Shown here in pieces: positions 50,116 through 60,875 of a DNA stretch of 64,000 bases (positions are counted from its first letter, which is position 1; each line of letters begins with the position of its first letter). The stretch covers positions 124,001 to 188,000 of the forward strand of contig QWDQ01000021.1 of the NCBI GenBank assembly GCA_003868215.1. Reading direction: 5' to 3'. The notes under the pieces are model-generated. The model saw only the letters and a list, made by a program, of their open reading frames with translations, was not told the DNA's origin and ran no database searches. Source of the DNA: Pseudophaeomoniella oleicola (taxonomy: Eukaryota; Ascomycota; Eurotiomycetes; Phaeomoniellales; Phaeomoniellaceae). Both the position numbers and the translations under genes were made by a program.

Positions 50116-51184
50116 TCTCTAAGGACGACCTATCAAGCAACCAACCAGCCATCCGTATCCAGTCGCATTGAATGTACATTCATTAGGCTCGGCCATTTTA
50201 CACGTCTTTCTCATCCATCATCCCGTGCACATACATGGTATTATTATCTAGTATTACATCAACATGACCAAAACCTTCTACTCCACACTTAATGGCGTTT
50301 GGAATAAATCAACCCCGGGAAGCTGTCTGTACAAGGAGTAGTTTCTGGATAGATGAGATTTGGGGCACGGCAAAGATACGAGATAGCGACGGAGACTGAG
50401 GCAATGATGCGAGATTACTTGAGTATGTGTACATTTGGCCTTGAGGTATATATGTGTAGATACCTAATAAGGGTTACCTACCTTAGGTACCTTGCATATA
50501 TCCATAGCAGTGATATCAATCGATCTCACACGATCAAACACCATCCACCTACCCATCCACCCAACAAATACATCGAATCTAATTGACTGGTTACTCTTAC
50601 TTCGTACAACTTCTCCCTCCCCCAATTCGCGACCTCCCTGACTTCCTCCATGTCGACCTGTTAACATCCTCACTATCACAACGTTTTCATCAGAAAAGCC
50701 CGAAAGAGGGTTTCCTGAATGCATCTTTCCTCCTTCCCCCAAGATACCTCTCCTTCTTGATCCTCGAAGCTCCCTAGGTCTAGGTCCAGCTCCAAGTCCA
50801 GCTCCATGCGCCGAAAAAGTCTTGGGAAGTTGGTCAGCCTTTGGGATTGATGGGGACGCTGTGATTTTGAGGCCGGTAGAGAAGCGCGACGGTGAGGGTG
50901 TAGCTTTGTTCGAGAAGTACTCTCTCCGTTGCATGGGGTAGCGGGTGGTATTTCTTCCTCATATTGGATTGATGGATGCGCCTGGACTTCTCTTCAACGG
51001 TCTCTCAGAATCAGGTGCGTGATAGTGATGTCCTGCCGTGCCAAAATGCATGTCTCTAATACTGCCGTCTTCTGAAAGAATTGAGGACTCCTTGGCCGTT
51101 TTCTGACCGGTCTTGTTTTCACCCGATGGGAGTCCTCGCCATCTGTCAAACTGCCAATTCTCCACGGGAAACACACCCACGTAA
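50116..51184. other. Convergent region with uncertain minus-strand frame
   Basis: Between PXR1 and the small mitochondrial protein. A minus-strand frame at 50464-50934 starts with ATG (MQRREYFSNKATPSP) and is open for 156 codons; it is rich in Gly, Arg and Ser and has no motif I recognise, so it may be a small gene or chance. A TACCTA-type unit (GGTTACCTACCTTAGGTACC) lies at about 50469-50488, inside the end of that frame, which argues against its being coding there. Confidence 0.35.
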
Positions 51185-51523
51185 TCACTCCTCGAGCAAC
51201 CGCTTATTCTTCTCCTTGAGTTCTCCCGCCACCTTCCGAACGTGATCTTCCAACCCTCTAACCTCCATGTCCTTTTGGTGTTTCATCTCCTCGTTCTCCA
51301 GCCTCGTCCACGTCCAGTATATGATCTGGTAACTCAAGAAGGCCATCGTCAGGACTTTCAGAGTCGGGCGGGCAAATAATTGGTAGAATTGTGCATGCGG
51401 AGAAGGCTGTTTTGGGGGTTGAGATGAGTATGATTGTCGAGGAGAGAGTGCTCGGATAGAGGTGGATGGACTCGGTCGGACGAAGGTAAATGTGGTGAGA
51501 GAGCGGCGGGATATTGACGCCAT
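51185..51523 (-). CDS. Small mitochondrial inner-membrane-type protein
   Basis: A single-exon frame of 112 residues with an ATG at 51523. The first 40 residues are Arg/Ser/Thr-rich without acids (MASISRRSLTTFTFVRPSPS, then RALSPRQSYSS), as in a mitochondrial presequence. Next comes FYQLFARPTLKV and a membrane segment TMAFLSYQIIYWTWTRLE (about 59-76), followed by a charged coiled coil (EVRGLEDHVRKVAGELKEKNKRLLEE) to the end. Presequence, one helix and a C-terminal coiled coil suggest an inner-membrane assembly factor or small complex subunit; I cannot name a family. It is divergent from the RAMP4 gene 573 bases away. Confidence 0.7.
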   Translation of the reverse strand: MASISRRSLTTFTFVRPSPSTSIRALSPRQSYSSQPPKQPSPHAQFYQLFARPTLKVLTMAFLSYQIIYWTWTRLENEEMKHQKDMEVRGLEDHVRKVAGELKEKNKRLLEE

Positions 51524-52096
51524 TGTTGGGGTCGTTGTATTCTATGATGAGAGGATGTATGTGTATGGGTTGGAACACTGTAGCTATACAGTATAGGTGT
51601 CAGCCTACGCTACTATGATCAACTTGCCGCGTAAATATTGACATTTCTTCGCAGGTAGTTGTAATCGAAGTCGGAGCTGTAAGCTGAAGCTCTAGCTTCG
51701 AAGCCTTTCTTGGACCCTGAAATTTATGGGCACACGCGGTCCCCCTGCCGTTTCGCGTATCGTAAGGAAATTATTGGCAGTACCAAGGGGTCCGCCTCGT
51801 CTTTGATATTGGAGACAGGCTGTCAACATCAAGTATATTACTGTGTACACAAAAGTTACTCGAGGGAGAAGAGTGCCGCTTTATTATATATCACATCTTA
51901 TATTCTTTTCTTACTATCTTCTCAATCAAGTCATCTCACCCTTCATTTCGGATATTCTTCTACGATAGCTGTGGTACGGGCTCTCACTCTCGAAACCCCC
52001 CTTGTTACCAGCGAATCCGTAAGGCAACGCTGCTTTCTCTGATACAGACTGCGATAAGACCGCTGTAATAAGTTCGATATCCATCATCAAAGAACA
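51524..52096. other. Divergent promoter region
   Basis: Shared upstream region of the mitochondrial protein gene and the RAMP4 gene. Short open frames on both strands lack motifs. No element recognised. Confidence 0.45.
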
Positions 52097-52662
52097 ATGG
52101 TATGTTAGATTGGAGGCGCTCTGTTTATGTTCTCCTGTCTTCTGCATTTGTCTGCAGCAAGGCAGTCCGGTTCAACGGCGGGCACCTGTCAAATACCACC
52201 TACCTATCATCTAGTTTCTCTGAACCGGGCGGCCATTTTACTTGCAAGATACGAGAATTAATATCTGGACTCACAGGCACAAACACCACAGCAGAGAAGG
52301 GCCAATGCCAAGTACGCCAAGGCAGAGGAAGGGAAGCGAGGCAAGCCTACGAACCTGGCCAAGAAGAAGAAGGTCGAAAAGACGCCTGTTTCAAGAGGAT
52401 GGATTGGTATGTCTTGCAATCATTATCCCGGCGGCTTCCAGTCTCGTCGGCAGATGATGGCTCGTTCCGAACAGCCGCTCTCAATCTATGAACGAGCGAC
52501 TCAGTTCCCGGGTCCCTCATTCCTTTTTCTGTTTCAACTTCTAACCTGTATTGCATTCTAGTACTTCTCGCATTTGTGGTCTTTGGTGGTATAATATTTG
52601 AGTTAGGAGCTGTATTCCCAAAGGCCTGGGATTGGTTATTGGCCCTCTTCACCTCCAAGTAG
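52097..52662 (+). CDS. Stress-associated ER protein, RAMP4/SERP family
   Basis: Three exons: the start codon alone (52097-52099), 52277-52406 and 52562-52662, coding for 77 residues. The spliced N terminus is MAQTPQQRRANAKYAKAEE, followed by GKRGKPTNLAKKKKVEKTPVS and a C-terminal membrane helix beginning WIVLLAFVVFGGIIFEL. This is the RAMP4/SERP1 (yeast Ysy6) layout: a tail-anchored protein that sits at the Sec61 translocon and helps stabilise new membrane proteins under ER stress. The first intron (GTATGT to CACAG, 177 bases) directly follows the ATG; no other in-frame ATG precedes AQTPQQRR. Because the gene is so split, it is easy to miss. Confidence 0.88.
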
Positions 52663-54100
52663 ACGGTTGAATCAGCAGCAAGGCATGGTGTGGTTCAGAT
52701 AGATGTTGTTCTTCTTGCCAAAAGGAAGAAGTCCAGCGAACGGCACATATTCTAGAAGCTTGAAGGAGGTTATCTGTGCTCAGTCTGCGTTTCAGCGTGC
52801 AGGCGGAATGGCTTTTCTTTCCTGAAAGACAGGAATCTAGAAAACTATTCAGAATCGAGGGTGGCCCTTTGTACCCTAGAGCACTTACGGCTTGCAGTAA
52901 TACAGCCTTATTGGAAGGATAACAAGATTGACTTCTGGTCAAAGCAGTACTGCTATGGGCTACACAAATAGAATGATGCCTGTTGTGTTGGGTACCAAAG
53001 ACAGGCTCATAGTATGAATGGACAATGTCTAAACCGTGCTTCACTCTTGCACTTGCTGACAGAAAGGAAGTTATCACGAAGTAATTTAGCCTTAGTAGCT
53101 ACAGGTTACCTGCTGCTTTAGCTTGACTATCTTCCTTAAGTCCGTTGATAAGAGGAATCAAATCTCGGATCGGCTGCAATGCCCGATATCATCCTGGGCC
53201 GCTGGTGAGATGGACGAAGATGCACTTCGGCAAGTGTGGTGAGAAGCAATAATGCCAGAAAGGATCCGAGGTAAAGGCAGCGACACAAAAATGGTTGTCC
53301 ACTGTATCCATATCCGTACAGTACAAAATAACTTAGTACATGCCTACCTAGGTACCTTATGAAGGGCGAATTGAAATGAAATGTTGGGGCCCCAGACACC
53401 GGGGTATGGATGAACCATTGGTGGCATGCGGGGTCGGCCGCTGATCAACCTTCAACTCTTGACTTCATCTCTTAGCAAAGCTGGTCAAAACATCAACTGC
53501 CGAAATGTCAGCTGTCGCCTATATTCCACCTCGTCCCTCGTTAGACTCTCCCCAGGCCAAGTGGCGAGTCAGCAATGTTGTTTTCGTCCTATCTGGCAGC
53601 TGGCTGAGCAAGATACAACTGCCGAACCGTTGTGTCGCTTGGAGAGACGTGTGATAGCCTCTCTGCATCTTTTTACTGTGGTCAGATTCGTATCTTGATC
53701 TCTCACCAGCTCGGCAATTGTACTGGTACCATCCAACTTGGCTCCCCACGAGCAAAATGGGATCATATTGCAATGTTTCGGCAGATGGCTCAGCAACACA
53801 CAGGCCCTTCGGCTTGAGATAAGTTTTGATATTCACCCTTCACCGTTCGGAATGTTTTTTGCAGAGATATCCTGACGATCCCACCCTTTTGGCCTGTCCT
53901 GAGTGGGATCACTTCAAGGCGGGGACGACACCCGTCTTTCGGCAAGTAAATCTCGTTGTCTTCAGGACGACTGTGACCGAATGTATCAGTATATAAGGTT
54001 GAGAAAACCGGTCTATTTCCACTGCGTCTTTCTTGCTTCCATCTGGTGTTACGAACTACAGTTTCCTCCCGCAAAGGCATCTCCTGACCTTTCCAGAACT
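52663..54100. other. Intergenic region, 1.4 kb
   Basis: RAMP4 3-prime UTR and P450 promoter. Frames at 52649-53077, 53136-53399 and 53519-53836 on the minus strand have no motif, and some lack an ATG. A TACCTAGGTACC unit lies at about 53345-53356. A TATA-like TATATAAGG is present at about 53991-53999, about 100 bases before the P450 start. Confidence 0.45.
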
Positions 54101-55753
54101 ATGTTCGCTGAGATTCTTTCCTTTGTCAAGGATAACCTCATTTTCGTCTTTCCTGTCCTACTTATTGCCTACTTCCTTCGAAATAAGTATCAGAAAGGTC
54201 TCAGTCAGTACCCTGGACCGAGGTTTGCCGCTTATACCGATCTATGGCGATTGAACGCTGTACGGAGCTGGGCTCCTGAGAAGATCCATATTGCCCTCCA
54301 CCAGAAGCACGGCGATGTCGTCAGACTGGGCCCCAATGTTCTTTCCTTTGGAACTGCAGCTGCTTTGAAGGACATCTATGGCTTGAACAAAGGTTTTATC
54401 AAGGTACGAGATATATCTTCCACTCATATTGTTCAGCTGCTAATATTGTGCTAGTCCGACTTCTACCCTATTCAGAGGGGGGTAGCCAACGGGAAGCCTC
54501 TTCCAACCTTATTTGCCACGACTGATGAATCGTACCATGCTCGATTGCGGCGCAGTATCAATCATGCGTTTTCGATGACATCGTTGATTCAATATGAGCC
54601 TTCAGTGGATCGAGTTATCAACATGTTTCTTACTCAGACTGAGAAACTGTTCGCTGGTCATCCAGGGAGACCTAGTGCCGTCTGCGATTTTGCAAGGTGG
54701 TTGCAGTTCTACGCTTTCGATGTCATAGGCACTATCACATACAGCAAACCCCACGGCTTTGTGGAGGAAAATAAGGACGTTGACGGGATCGTCGCGTATA
54801 TGGCAAACTTCTTCGATTACGCTGCTTTGGTGAGTACGAAACTGACTGATAGTAGGCATTGCTGATGGATCATGGTGTAGACAGGACAAATGCCAATTTT
54901 GGATCGGTTGCTTCAAAAGAATCCAATCTTGCTCTGGCTTAACAGTCTGGGATTAGCATCGAGCTCTGGTACTGGTGTAGTCAAATTTGCCAAAGAACGC
55001 ATGGCCGAAAGGTTCAGTAGACCTGCAGAGAAGGTTGACGAGACAATGCCAACAGACCTGTTGCATAAGTTCATACAAGCGAAACAGGATCACCCAGAGG
55101 TCATGGACGATCAGAGGGTGTTAACCATGTCCACATCTATGACTCTTGCCGGGTCTGAGACCACAGGCATCTCGCTGAGCGCTTTATTTTACTTACTCCT
55201 GAAGAATCCACGCTGCCACCAAAAGTTGGTCTCCGAAATTGATACCGCCGCCGCTAAAGGTTCTCTCCAAAGCGACCGCCCCGTCACATTCAACGAAGCG
55301 AACCAACTCCCCTACCTCGACGCCTGCATCAAAGAAGCCTTCCGCCTCTTCCCCGCTGCAGGCCTTCTCCTCGAACGTGTCGTACCCCCTCAAGGCGCTA
55401 CGATCGCTAACCGCTATATTCCCGGTGGCACCATCGTCGGCTGCAGCGCGTGGGTCATCCACCGCGAGCAAGCCATCTTCGGCCCGGACGCCGATTCCTT
55501 CCTTCCCGAACGCTGGCTCGATTGCCCGGCCGACAAACTCAAAGCGATGAACGCGTCGATGCTGCAGTTTGGCATGGGCTCGAGGACCTGTCTCGGCAAG
55601 AACATCAGTCTCCTGGAGATATACAAGTTGGTCCCTTCGTTCCTGCGCAGGTTCGATGTCAAATTGGCGCGACCGGGGAGCGAGTGGAAGACCCATAACG
55701 CTTGGTTTGTGAGACAATTGGATTTCGATGTCTTGATCGAAACGAGGTCATAG
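54101..55753 (+). CDS. Cytochrome P450 monooxygenase (pisatin-demethylase-like class)
   Basis: Three exons (54101-54403, 54455-54829, 54881-55753), 516 residues. An N-terminal membrane anchor (about 12-28) is followed by YPGPRFAAYTDLWR, typical of fungal P450s related to pisatin demethylase and benzoate 4-monooxygenase. The I-helix reads LAGSETTGISLS, the ExxR is in CIKEAFRLFP, PERW is present, and the heme loop is FGMGSRTCLGKNIS with the axial Cys. All signature residues are intact, so it should be an active ER enzyme with a P450 reductase partner. Its substrate is unknown; there is no oxidase, polyketide synthase or terpene gene nearby, so a detoxifying or stand-alone role is possible. Both introns are 51 bases. 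Confidence 0.93.
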
Positions 55754-56448
55754 AGATAGATAGACTACGTTGATACTTTTCTTCGACTTTCTGTCTCCAT
55801 TACATTACCTAGATGCTCATACGTACGTACCTACGTATGTACTCATTTACCTTACCTTCCATACCTGTTCTAAATTCATCCCAAAGCCGCATATCATCCC
55901 CATCTATTATCCCCGTTCATACATCTCCAACTAGAAAATCAACATTAGATTTACATACAAACATCATTCCTGACACACCCAGACAGAGGAAGGTAGATTA
56001 GATCTAGCGTCTTTCTGTAGATATTGAACTTTTGTTCACACAGTCAAACTTTGGGTAATTTTGTGTATTTCACCTGATGTTATCAGTGCATATCTTAGAT
56101 ATATATGTATATATAAATATGTGTCTACGAAGAAGGAAGATAAAAAGAACGAGAAGATATAAACAGTATGATTGAAGATGTTGAGAGGATCTTGTTCTGT
56201 TCCTTGCTTTCTTTCCCTTTCCTCATCAGAGAGAGAGAGAAAGCGCTAAGGGAGGGACGGAGGAGGGGTCCTTGTTAAATTGAAAGAAACAAGCCGATTC
56301 TTTTTATTTACAAAGAGGGGACCCAAGAGAAACGCCAGGCGAAGAGTAATTATTAGTGACTCTGATCAAAATGATCAAGGTCTCTAGAGAGACCAGCCAA
56401 GCGCTGAAACTCGGATATCATCATCATCATCTTTTCACTACCTATCTT
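55754..56448. other. Convergent 3-prime region
   Basis: Between the ends of the P450 and eIF3b genes. It has TACGTACGTACCTACGTATG units at about 55821-55840, an (AT)-rich stretch near 56098-56120, and a purine run near 56228-56270. No gene is supported. Confidence 0.5.
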
Positions 56449-58826
56449 CTATCCGACAATTTCCTCGGTCTCCTCGACGACTTCTTCGACCATTTCTTCG
56501 ACTACTGCTTCACCTTCACCCGCAGACTTGGTCCTCTGTAAGTCGAGGCCTGCCATTGCGTCTGACAGACCCAGAGCTTCTCGCTCTTCCCTGACTGCCT
56601 CCTTCTCACGAGCGATCCATGCTAACCATTCCTCGAGTAACCTCCTGCGAGCCTCCACGATCGCGGTGTTGGCAACATCGACAGCGTACTTGTCTTCCTC
56701 CTCGAATTCGCGAGAGTATTCACGCAGATTCTTTCGGACGTTGCGTTGTTCCTCCTTGCTAAGCAGAGTCGGTGGGCGAGGACGCCACAAGAACTGCTTG
56801 AACTTCTCCGTAGGTACCTCAGCAAGTGGGGTTCCGTCGAACATGTAAAGATGGTAACCATTCTCCATCTACAAACCGTTAGTATTGGATGCATGAGCGA
56901 TAGTAGGTAACTTACTTGGTGAGTCCAAGAACTGGAACTGCTAGTGACATATCTGCCTGATGGATCCCACTCAATATCTGTGACACCATAATGCTCTCCG
57001 TTCTTCATTAGCTGGAGGTTGGCGTGTACTTCCTTCAAGCTGTCTGGCTTTTCTCCCTCGTAGTCCATATCCCAGAACTCAAGATCGAAACTTTGTTGTG
57101 AGTGTACGGTGGCAATGACAACGAAGCGGCCCTTCGGAGACCAGTAAATGGCGTTGCTGGTCTTCTTCTCGACAGTTCGGATTTGTTTGAAGTTTCCAAC
57201 ACCGCCTTTGATCTTCTCAGGAGCGAAAAATGATATCGCCGTCTTAGGAGCTACCGAAGAGCCGGCGGCAACTTCTCCTGCCGTTATGAGCACAAATCTG
57301 TCACCTTTCGGTTCCCAAGCGAAGTTAATGACGGTATCCTTCAGACTATCCACAACTTCCACAGGGACTCCCTTCTCTTTCACTCGGAAAATTTCAAGAT
57401 TGGTGGCAAGAGACTTCTTTGACTTGGAGTGCCTGTCAACTTTGACGCAGACATACGCTGCTTCTGACTGCCAGTGGAGCTTGGCATCTGTGACGTTGAA
57501 CAAATTCCTGGTTCGTACTATCTCCTTTTTGGGAACGCTGAGCAGGCCGACCTTGGCAGGGTTACTACCAATTTCTGGTGTCCAATAGCACAATAACTGC
57601 TCGTAATCTTTCACTCCTTCTCGCTTTGGTGTTGCGGGAGCCCATTCAAAGTCCATGACCCCGTCAATCTTGAATGACGTCTTGTCCAGGAGATTCATCC
57701 TAGGGAGTTCGTAGATGGAGATAGATTCGTGTTGCTTCATACGCGCCACGTATTTCTCGTCCGCAGACCACTTGAATGCGGGCCACTGGACCTTCTTCTT
57801 GGGTTGGGGTTCGCCATCTGGTCCGGGAGGTGATGCGAGTTCATGGGCAACGAATGAACGCAACGGCTTGCCTAATTTGATATCCCATATGATAATGTTC
57901 TTGCCATCTTCATCAACGGTCAACAGTGGCATTCCTTCTTGAAATTCGATAGGCTTGCTTGACCAAGTGGTAAGGTAACCTTCTAGAGGCGAGAATTCGA
58001 CGAGATTGACGAATGGATGAGGGAATTGCTTCAACTTCGAAAAATTCGGGCCACCCCATAGTTGTACACCTTGTTGATGAACAGACGCTAGGAAAGTACC
58101 TTGAGGGGACCACTGTACGAAAAGCTGGGTCCAGTGCTTGCGTTCGAGTATTTGGTCCGGCGGATCCTTCTTCATGTTCCAAAATACACCGACATTGTCT
58201 CCTCGGAACATCACAAATTGGTCTCTGCCCTTCTCATCACCCAGCCATGATCGCAGATGTTCCTTCTCCTGGAAAGGCTCGATGTGTGGTGGTGTATATT
58301 CTTCGTCGATCCTACCTTCTCGTCCATAGCGCTCAATATCGGTCAGTTTGTTAACAGCTATTGTGTGCTTCTTGTCTAGGGCGGTTCCGTGAAGGTGCTT
58401 GGTAGCAGCAATTGCTTGTTCCGGGGTCTCGAATTCCACGAAGCAGAATCTGGATTTGTCAGTGGAAGAAGGCCGAAACATGTATTTTGCTAGACGAACC
58501 CATCGGTCTTGCCTGTTTCCTCATTCACGGGCATGAAAATTGCATCCTCTCGTGTCTTTCCAACAGTGTTTAATCTCTTCAGCAAGAATTTCACCAACTT
58601 CGGCTTCTGGTCGGGATCGACGATAGGAATGCCATCAACTACCACAAAGGAGTCGAGGCCTTCTTCCATTCGCACTTCATACTGCGCCTGGAGGTCTAAA
58701 ACCCAAGTGTCAGTCTCACAGTCCGATACGAGGAGTAATAGCGTTCCTACCGGAGAAATCGATCTCGTCCTCATCCTCCTCCGAATGGTAATCGTGGTCG
58801 GAAAGGGCCTCGTAACTTGGCGACAT
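56449..58826 (-). CDS. PRT1: Eukaryotic translation initiation factor 3 subunit b
   Basis: Four exons on the minus strand: 58751-58826, 58500-58695, 56916-58449 and 56449-56868, for 741 residues, the normal fungal size. The acidic N terminus ([20 protein letters not shown]) leads to the RRM ([26 protein letters not shown], about 38-120), which binds eIF3a and eIF3j. The middle forms the nine-bladed propeller ([43 protein letters not shown]). The C-terminal helix ([16 protein letters not shown] onward) binds eIF3i and eIF3g, and the tail is Glu/Val-rich. It is a core scaffold of the eIF3 complex on the 40S subunit. The unspliced frame that passes 56868 reads intron and the wrong frame. Confidence 0.97.
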
Positions 58827-59510
58827 CTTGACGGCTTTGCGCTGTGTCGTCCCTAGATTTCCAAGATGCGCTGGTTGTGCGGCGAGCCGTTCGAGTTTCC
58901 GTGGGGTTTGTCAAATTTCGCGGGCAAAATGGTGTTCTTGTCTGGCGCCTCAAAAGACTTGTGTGGTGGTCGCTTTAGCTTCCTTTTTAGTCATGCCTCA
59001 AGCGAAGGAACATCATACCCAAGGTATTATCCGGGGGAACCAACGACGATCATTTAGAGCTCAAGCACCAGCACCAGCACCAGCACTGAAGGCATTGGGA
59101 CCGACATCATTTGCTGTAGACGTTCCAATTGCTCGGTTCGGACCTTGTCATCCCCTGCATCAGAAGACCTGTCTGTCGCCTTTGTATTCGCTGGCCCCGA
59201 TCATCTGAGCGCATACAAGCTTGTCCGTGCTTGTACTTCATCACTTTACCGCTCGGTGGGGCCTGTACTACCTTCACTATCAAAGGCGTCAAAGAGCTCT
59301 CTCTGGCTTTGCACTCCCATGCCTGGCGCTCTACTTCATTTCCTACAAATGATATCGCTATAGTATCCTTCATTTTCGGTATGCCAATTCGTAGCTGATC
59401 GCTGTTAATTCTCACTATTCGCCAATTCACTCTTGGTATATCATCGACTTGCGATCCCAAGCTATCATCGGCCCCATTCGTTGAAGTCAGGTCCTTGGGC
59501 AGCATACAAA
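58827..59510. other. Divergent promoter region between eIF3b and the UAF30-like gene
   Basis: 0.7 kb with open frames on both strands but no motif. A (CACCAG)n stretch lies at about 59065-59085. Probably promoter sequence for two growth-related genes. Confidence 0.45.
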
Positions 59511-60512
59511 ATGGCAGGTGAGTCTATGCTGATTCCTGACCCCAATTAAACCTCTCGTAATTCATCAGGCATTGCAGACTTTTCCGCTCTACGCGACAAA
59601 TACATACGGATTATAGATGATATCCTATCTGCTGCCGATCTTAGCACAATCTCACAGAAGCGCATACGGAAGGGCATACAGGAAGCTGTCGACTTTGACA
59701 TCACTCCACATAAGGCAGCCATTAACGAACTTGTATTACAGCGGTTTGACGCCTTCAGCGCTCGTCAGAATGGTGGTGGTGATGACAATACAGACCCCAC
59801 TACAGACAACGTTGCGCCCCCAACACCTCCTACAACCAATGGAGATGTGAAAACGTCAGCTTCCCCATCTGAGAGCCCGCGCAAGCGAAGCGAAAGTGAG
59901 GAACTATCAGAAGTCGCCGACGATGCGCCTCCGAAAAAGAAAAGAAAACCCGTTACACTAGATGCCGATGCTCAGATGGCAGCACGACTGCAAGCGGAAG
60001 AAAATGCACGTGCTAGACCAACGAGGGGCGGGACTACACGCAAGTCTGCTCCTACTAAGAAGAAGACCCCAAAGAAGAAGACCGAGAAGAAGGTCAGAGC
60101 CGAAGATGACAGCGACTTGAGTGGCACTGAAGCGGGCGATAAACCTGTGAGGAATACCGGCTTTCACGTGAGTTACTCGGTACAATCGACCTCTGATTAC
60201 CTCTAATGACTAGACAGAAACCACTTGCTCTATCACCAGCTCTTTCTGTGTTGCTTGGGGGTGAAACTACCGTATGCTTCATTCATCAGAGGAATATATA
60301 TGAAAATATACTAATTGAGCGCTCAGCTATCACGACCTCAAACAGTCAAGAGGCTATGGGAGCATATCAAAGGAAACAATCTCCAGGACCCTAGCGACAA
60401 GCGACAGATTATATGCGATGAACCAATGCGCGCTGTCTTCAAGCAAGACAAAGTCCACATGTTTACCATGACGAAGATCTTGAATCAGAATCTCTATTCT
60501 TTGGATGAATGA
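59511..60512 (+). CDS. SWIB/MDM2-domain protein, UAF30-like
   Basis: Four exons: 59511-59517 (7 bases), 59569-60167, 60218-60271 and 60327-60512, for 281 residues. The first exon ATGGCAG joins to give MAGIADFSALRDKYIRIID, starting a DEK C-terminal-like helical domain (about 1-65: SQKRIRKGIQEAV, HKAAINELVLQRF). A Lys-rich disordered linker (KKKTPKKKTEKK) follows. The SWIB domain spans the last two introns: KPLALSPALSVLLGGETT, then LSRPQTVKRLWEHIKGNNLQDP and ending MFTMTKILNQNLYSLDE. Yeast Uaf30 with the same domains belongs to the upstream activation factor for RNA polymerase I; a chromatin or rDNA transcription role is likely. It is divergent from eIF3b and convergent with RRP9. Confidence 0.92.
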
Positions 60513-60875
60513 GCGAGCTTGTCCGTGTCGAAAGTCTTTGGAAACAACCGACTTTGATGATGGCAGGTATAATGACTTTGGGAAGGTTTTTAAACGGCAC
60601 CTCTTGGAAATTGGTCACGAAAAGGTTGAACGTCCTATGACGTTAGGAAGGATCTGCATATTTTTTACATCTTCATCCCTCTAGTAGCGTTGATGGAGGA
60701 AATCTACACCGTGGCTAACTGTTATATATTTTTCAGGCCATGGCCTAACAGCAATACATTACAGTTCAGCAATGCATATATACAGTATCCTTTGACATGG
60801 ATTCGAGCACTTCTTCGTGAAGATCATAATTCTCTAGGGTATGTGATGACCCTCGCGGTGAAAGAACCTCTTATT
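60513..60875. other. Convergent 3-prime region
   Basis: Spacer between the UAF30-like gene and RRP9. The plus-strand frame starting at 60690 continues antisense into RRP9 and is not supported. Confidence 0.5.

Noticed and set aside
50464-50934. 156-codon minus-strand frame starting MQRREYF
   Set aside because: Low-complexity Gly/Arg/Ser translation, and its end overlaps a TACCTA-type unit. Mentioned in the intergenic entry but not called as a gene.
52649-53077. 142-codon minus-strand frame after RAMP4
   Set aside because: No motif, and overlaps the end of RAMP4 by only its 3-prime part; likely chance in UTR sequence.
53903-54100. In-frame extension upstream of the P450 start
   Set aside because: The membrane anchor starts properly at MFAEILSFVKDN (54101), a TATA-like element lies within the extension, and the extra residues are not P450-like.
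55193-55717. 174-codon antisense frame in the P450 gene
   Set aside because: Opposite the heme-binding exon, whose frame is conserved; shadow.
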